Shown piece after piece: positions 6,513-7,836 of a stretch of DNA of 7,836 bases. Below the pieces are notes generated by a model that made no database searches, was not told the DNA's origin, and saw nothing but the letters and a program-made list of their open reading frames with translations. The translations under genes were made by a program, and so were the position numbers. Source of the stretch: Flavobacteriaceae bacterium (GTDB lineage Bacteria; Bacteroidota; Bacteroidia; Flavobacteriales; Flavobacteriaceae); assembly GCA_019090365.1 (NCBI GenBank), contig JAHRWC010000214.1:1-7836 (forward strand). Reading direction: 5' to 3'. The stretch's first letter is position 1, and the number at the start of each line of letters is the position of its first letter.

Positions 6513-7478
6513 CTAATGGAAGCTATCCTTCAAAAAATCTAAGCTACGTTTCTCGCTATAATAGATCGAATTATTAATATGATAACCAACATGACCTCCA
6601 TATTTTGGAGTTTCTAAAAACAATGTTTTTGAATTTTTAGCAAGCTCTAATGGATAACAATCTGAAGATAAAAAGCTATCGTTCTCAGCATTTAAAAGAT
6701 ACACTGGCACTTTTATATTAGGTAAAAACTGAAGGCAACTATTCTTAGCATAATAATCGTCTGCATCTTTAAAACCATGTGCCGGAGCAGTGTACAAATT
6801 ATCGAAATCTAATAATGATTTTATTTTTTTCAGTGTTTCCTTGTTCATTTTATCTGGAAACCGCTCCATTTTAGTTTTATACTTTTTTCGCATATCTAAT
6901 AAAAAAGACGTGCGATAGACCCAGTTTTCATTTTTTTGCAATGCAATCAATGAACCTTTTAAACTTAAGGGAGAAGAAATGGAAATTCCTTTTTTTACTT
7001 GCTTCGGAAGTGTTTCTCGTTCTCCTAAATACTTCAGTAATAAATTACCTCCTAAACTGAAACCTATGAGTACAATTTCATCGTACCTGTTTTTTTCAAG
7101 AATGAAATCTATTACCGCTTCTAAATCGTCGGTTTTTCCTGCATTATAGGTTTGAAACGATTCATTCACTTCACCACTACAACCTCTATAATTAACCGCA
7201 GCAACATCCCAACCGTTTTCTATCAGTAGTTTCCCTGAACTTTTTATATAAGTCCGTTGTGCGTTTCCTTCTAATCCGTGCAATAAGATTGCAACCTTGT
7301 TTGATGGTTTTTCAGAAAAAGACCAATCAATGTCTAAAAAATCACCATCCCATAATTGTACTCGTTCTCTTTTCTGAATTAGCTTCGGAATAGGGCGAAT
7401 TTTAGCTGAATATATGGTAGAAAAATGCCCATTTTTAAAAATCCAAGGCGGATTATACGTACTCGAAACTATAGGCAT
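6513..7478 (-). CDS. YheT-family alpha/beta hydrolase
   Basis: A 321-residue hydrolase of the YheT/ABHD1-3 type, predicted to cleave carboxylic esters or lipids; the natural substrate is not known. The N-terminus (YNPPWIFKNGHFSTIYSA, 8-25) matches the family's 'P.w..ngHlqTi' segment. Fold markers are the oxyanion-side HGLEG (67-71), NYRGCSGE (96-103), the nucleophile elbow GFSLGG with Ser141, the acid Asp267 in LLNAENDSFL, and His296 in YGGHVGY. The full catalytic triad is present. No signal peptide, so cytoplasmic or peripheral to the membrane. ATG at 7476-7478 gives the expected N-terminus. It is divergent from a thioesterase gene 182 bases away and has a possible promoter at 7483-7513. It lies 54 bases upstream of yicC on the same strand. 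Confidence 0.93.
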   Translation of the reverse strand: MPIVSSTYNPPWIFKNGHFSTIYSAKIRPIPKLIQKRERVQLWDGDFLDIDWSFSEKPSNKVAILLHGLEGNAQRTYIKSSGKLLIENGWDVAAVNYRGCSGEVNESFQTYNAGKTDDLEAVIDFILEKNRYDEIVLIGFSLGGNLLLKYLGERETLPKQVKKGISISSPLSLKGSLIALQKNENWVYRTSFLLDMRKKYKTKMERFPDKMNKETLKKIKSLLDFDNLYTAPAHGFKDADDYYAKNSCLQFLPNIKVPVYLLNAENDSFLSSDCYPLELAKNSKTLFLETPKYGGHVGYHINNSIYYSEKRSLDFLKDSFH

Positions 7479-7482
7479 AAGA

Positions 7483-7513
7483 CAAATATTCTATTTGATG
7501 ACAAATTAACAAA
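7483..7513 (-). promoter_or_regulatory. Possible hydrolase promoter (TTTG-N19-AATATTTG)
   Basis: On the minus strand TTTG (7510-7513) is followed by exactly 19 bases and AATATTTG (7483-7490), a one-mismatch fit to TAnnTTTG. The -7 box ends four bases before the ATG, so the mRNA would be almost leaderless. The -33 element overlaps a copy of CAAAATATG shared with the thioesterase promoter side. Confidence 0.3.
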
Positions 7514-7518
7514 ATATG
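7510..7518. repeat. CAAAATATG copy next to the hydrolase promoter
   Basis: The 9-mer CAAAATATG occurs here and again at 7564-7572 in direct orientation, 54 bases apart start to start. It occurs inverted at 7627-7635. Three copies in about 130 bases suggest a shared binding site. A further copy inside the hydrolase gene (6599-6607, inverted) shows that the bare 9-mer also occurs elsewhere. Confidence 0.4.
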
Positions 7519-7559
7519 AGACAGAATTTCAAGGTAGTATTCATTTCAGAAAGAAAATA

Positions 7560-7639
7560 AACGCAAAATATGTAATATAACTTCGTAGTGAGAGTGTAAA
7601 TTCCACTTGTAATAGATTTTCTATTGCATATTTTGCGTT
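7560..7639. repeat. 13-bp perfect inverted repeat upstream of the thioesterase gene
   Basis: AACGCAAAATATG (7560-7572) and CATATTTTGCGTT (7627-7639) are exact complements 54 bases apart. After one mismatch, AATA (7574-7577) pairs with TATT (7622-7625), and AA/TT pairs again after another mismatch, so about 19 of 21 positions match. The right arm fills the spacer just before the -7 box at 7639. The pair is a candidate two-site operator or a cruciform; it precedes the expected transcript start, so it should act as DNA. Confidence 0.65.
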
Positions 7640-7646
7640 AGTTTTG
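7639..7646 (+). promoter_or_regulatory. Thioesterase gene -7 promoter box
   Basis: TAGTTTTG is an exact TAnnTTTG match, 14 bases before the ATG at 7661. TTTT at 7617-7620 lies 18 bases upstream, a one-mismatch -33 element. The inverted-repeat right arm overlaps the first base of the box. The short leader is A-rich, as is common in the phylum. Confidence 0.5.
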
Positions 7647-7660
7647 CAAAAAAAATTAGA

Positions 7661-7836
7661 ATGTATATTAAAGAATTTGAAGTACGATGGAATGATATTG
7701 ACGCCAACCGTCATTTAGCCAATAGTGCTTACATTAATTATATGAGCCATACCCGACTTAGTTTTATGTTGGAGAATGGATTTGGACAAGCAGATATGGT
7801 ACGTAACAACATTGGTCCTGTGGTATTTTATGAACA
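7661..7836 (+). CDS. Hotdog-fold acyl-CoA thioesterase (C-terminus cut by window edge)
   Basis: The first 58 codons of a 4HBT/YbgC-like thioesterase, which hydrolyses acyl-CoA or acyl-ACP thioesters in the cytoplasm. The opening MYIKEFEVRWNDIDANRH continues to LANSAYINYMSHTRL. It carries the family's active-site region, with Asp14 at the place of the catalytic Asp of 4-hydroxybenzoyl-CoA thioesterase, followed by His18, Asn21 and Tyr24. The frame is open to the right edge; about 75 more residues would be usual. ATG at 7661 begins the protein at the typical distance before the motif and directly follows the promoter box. Divergent from the YheT-type hydrolase; both act on acyl esters, but a functional link is only inferred. 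Substrate cannot be told. Confidence 0.88.
   Translation, partial: MYIKEFEVRWNDIDANRHLANSAYINYMSHTRLSFMLENGFGQADMVRNNIGPVVFYE

Noticed and set aside
6599..6607. CATATTTTG inside the hydrolase gene, as a fourth regulatory box
   Set aside because: It encodes conserved residues around the catalytic histidine (KYGGH), so codon constraint explains it.
7560..7639. Reading the 80-bp inverted repeat as a miniature transposable element
   Set aside because: No flanking target-site duplication is visible and the right arm merges with a working-looking promoter. Regulatory reading preferred, though a genome-wide search could revive this.

Overview
The window looks like ordinary chromosome from a flavobacterium or close relative in Bacteroidota. 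It is AT-rich. Several gene starts are preceded by the Bacteroidota -7 promoter octamer TAnnTTTG and lack an obvious Shine-Dalgarno sequence. One protein ends in a type IX secretion (T9SS) sorting domain, and another is a TPR-type sensor histidine kinase typical of the phylum. The first and last genes are cut by the window edges.

Layout. Bases 1-1600 (minus) hold the first 533 codons of a TPR/transmembrane sensor histidine kinase, cut at base 1 before its ATPase domain. Just upstream on the same strand is gpsA (1669-2673, minus), glycerol-3-phosphate dehydrogenase. The 298-base gap 2674-2971 separates gpsA from a divergent plus-strand gene. It holds a gpsA promoter, a plus-strand promoter-like octamer, two hairpins and an intrinsic-terminator-like structure that follows no visible gene. 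Bases 2972-4414 (plus) encode a secreted LVIVD-repeat/choice-of-anchor-B beta-propeller protein with a T9SS tail. It converges on nadD with three bases between the stop codons.

Bases 4418-6458 (minus) are a compact operon read yicC, gmk, nadD: a YicC/YloC endoribonuclease, guanylate kinase and nicotinate-nucleotide adenylyltransferase. yicC and gmk overlap by one base, gmk and nadD are two bases apart, and a clear promoter octamer lies upstream of yicC. Bases 6513-7478 (minus) encode a YheT-family alpha/beta hydrolase. Its divergent neighbour (7661 to the right edge, plus) is the start of a hotdog-fold acyl-CoA thioesterase.

Most of the window is housekeeping metabolism: phospholipid precursor supply (gpsA), GTP/GDP supply (gmk), NAD synthesis (nadD) and acyl/ester hydrolysis (YheT, thioesterase). 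I found no defence, mobile or biosynthetic system. The parts most worth a second look are non-coding: the hydrolase/thioesterase divergent region, with a 13-bp perfect inverted repeat abutting a promoter and three copies of a 9-mer, and the orphan terminator at 2865-2899, which implies a small RNA or a regulated leader.
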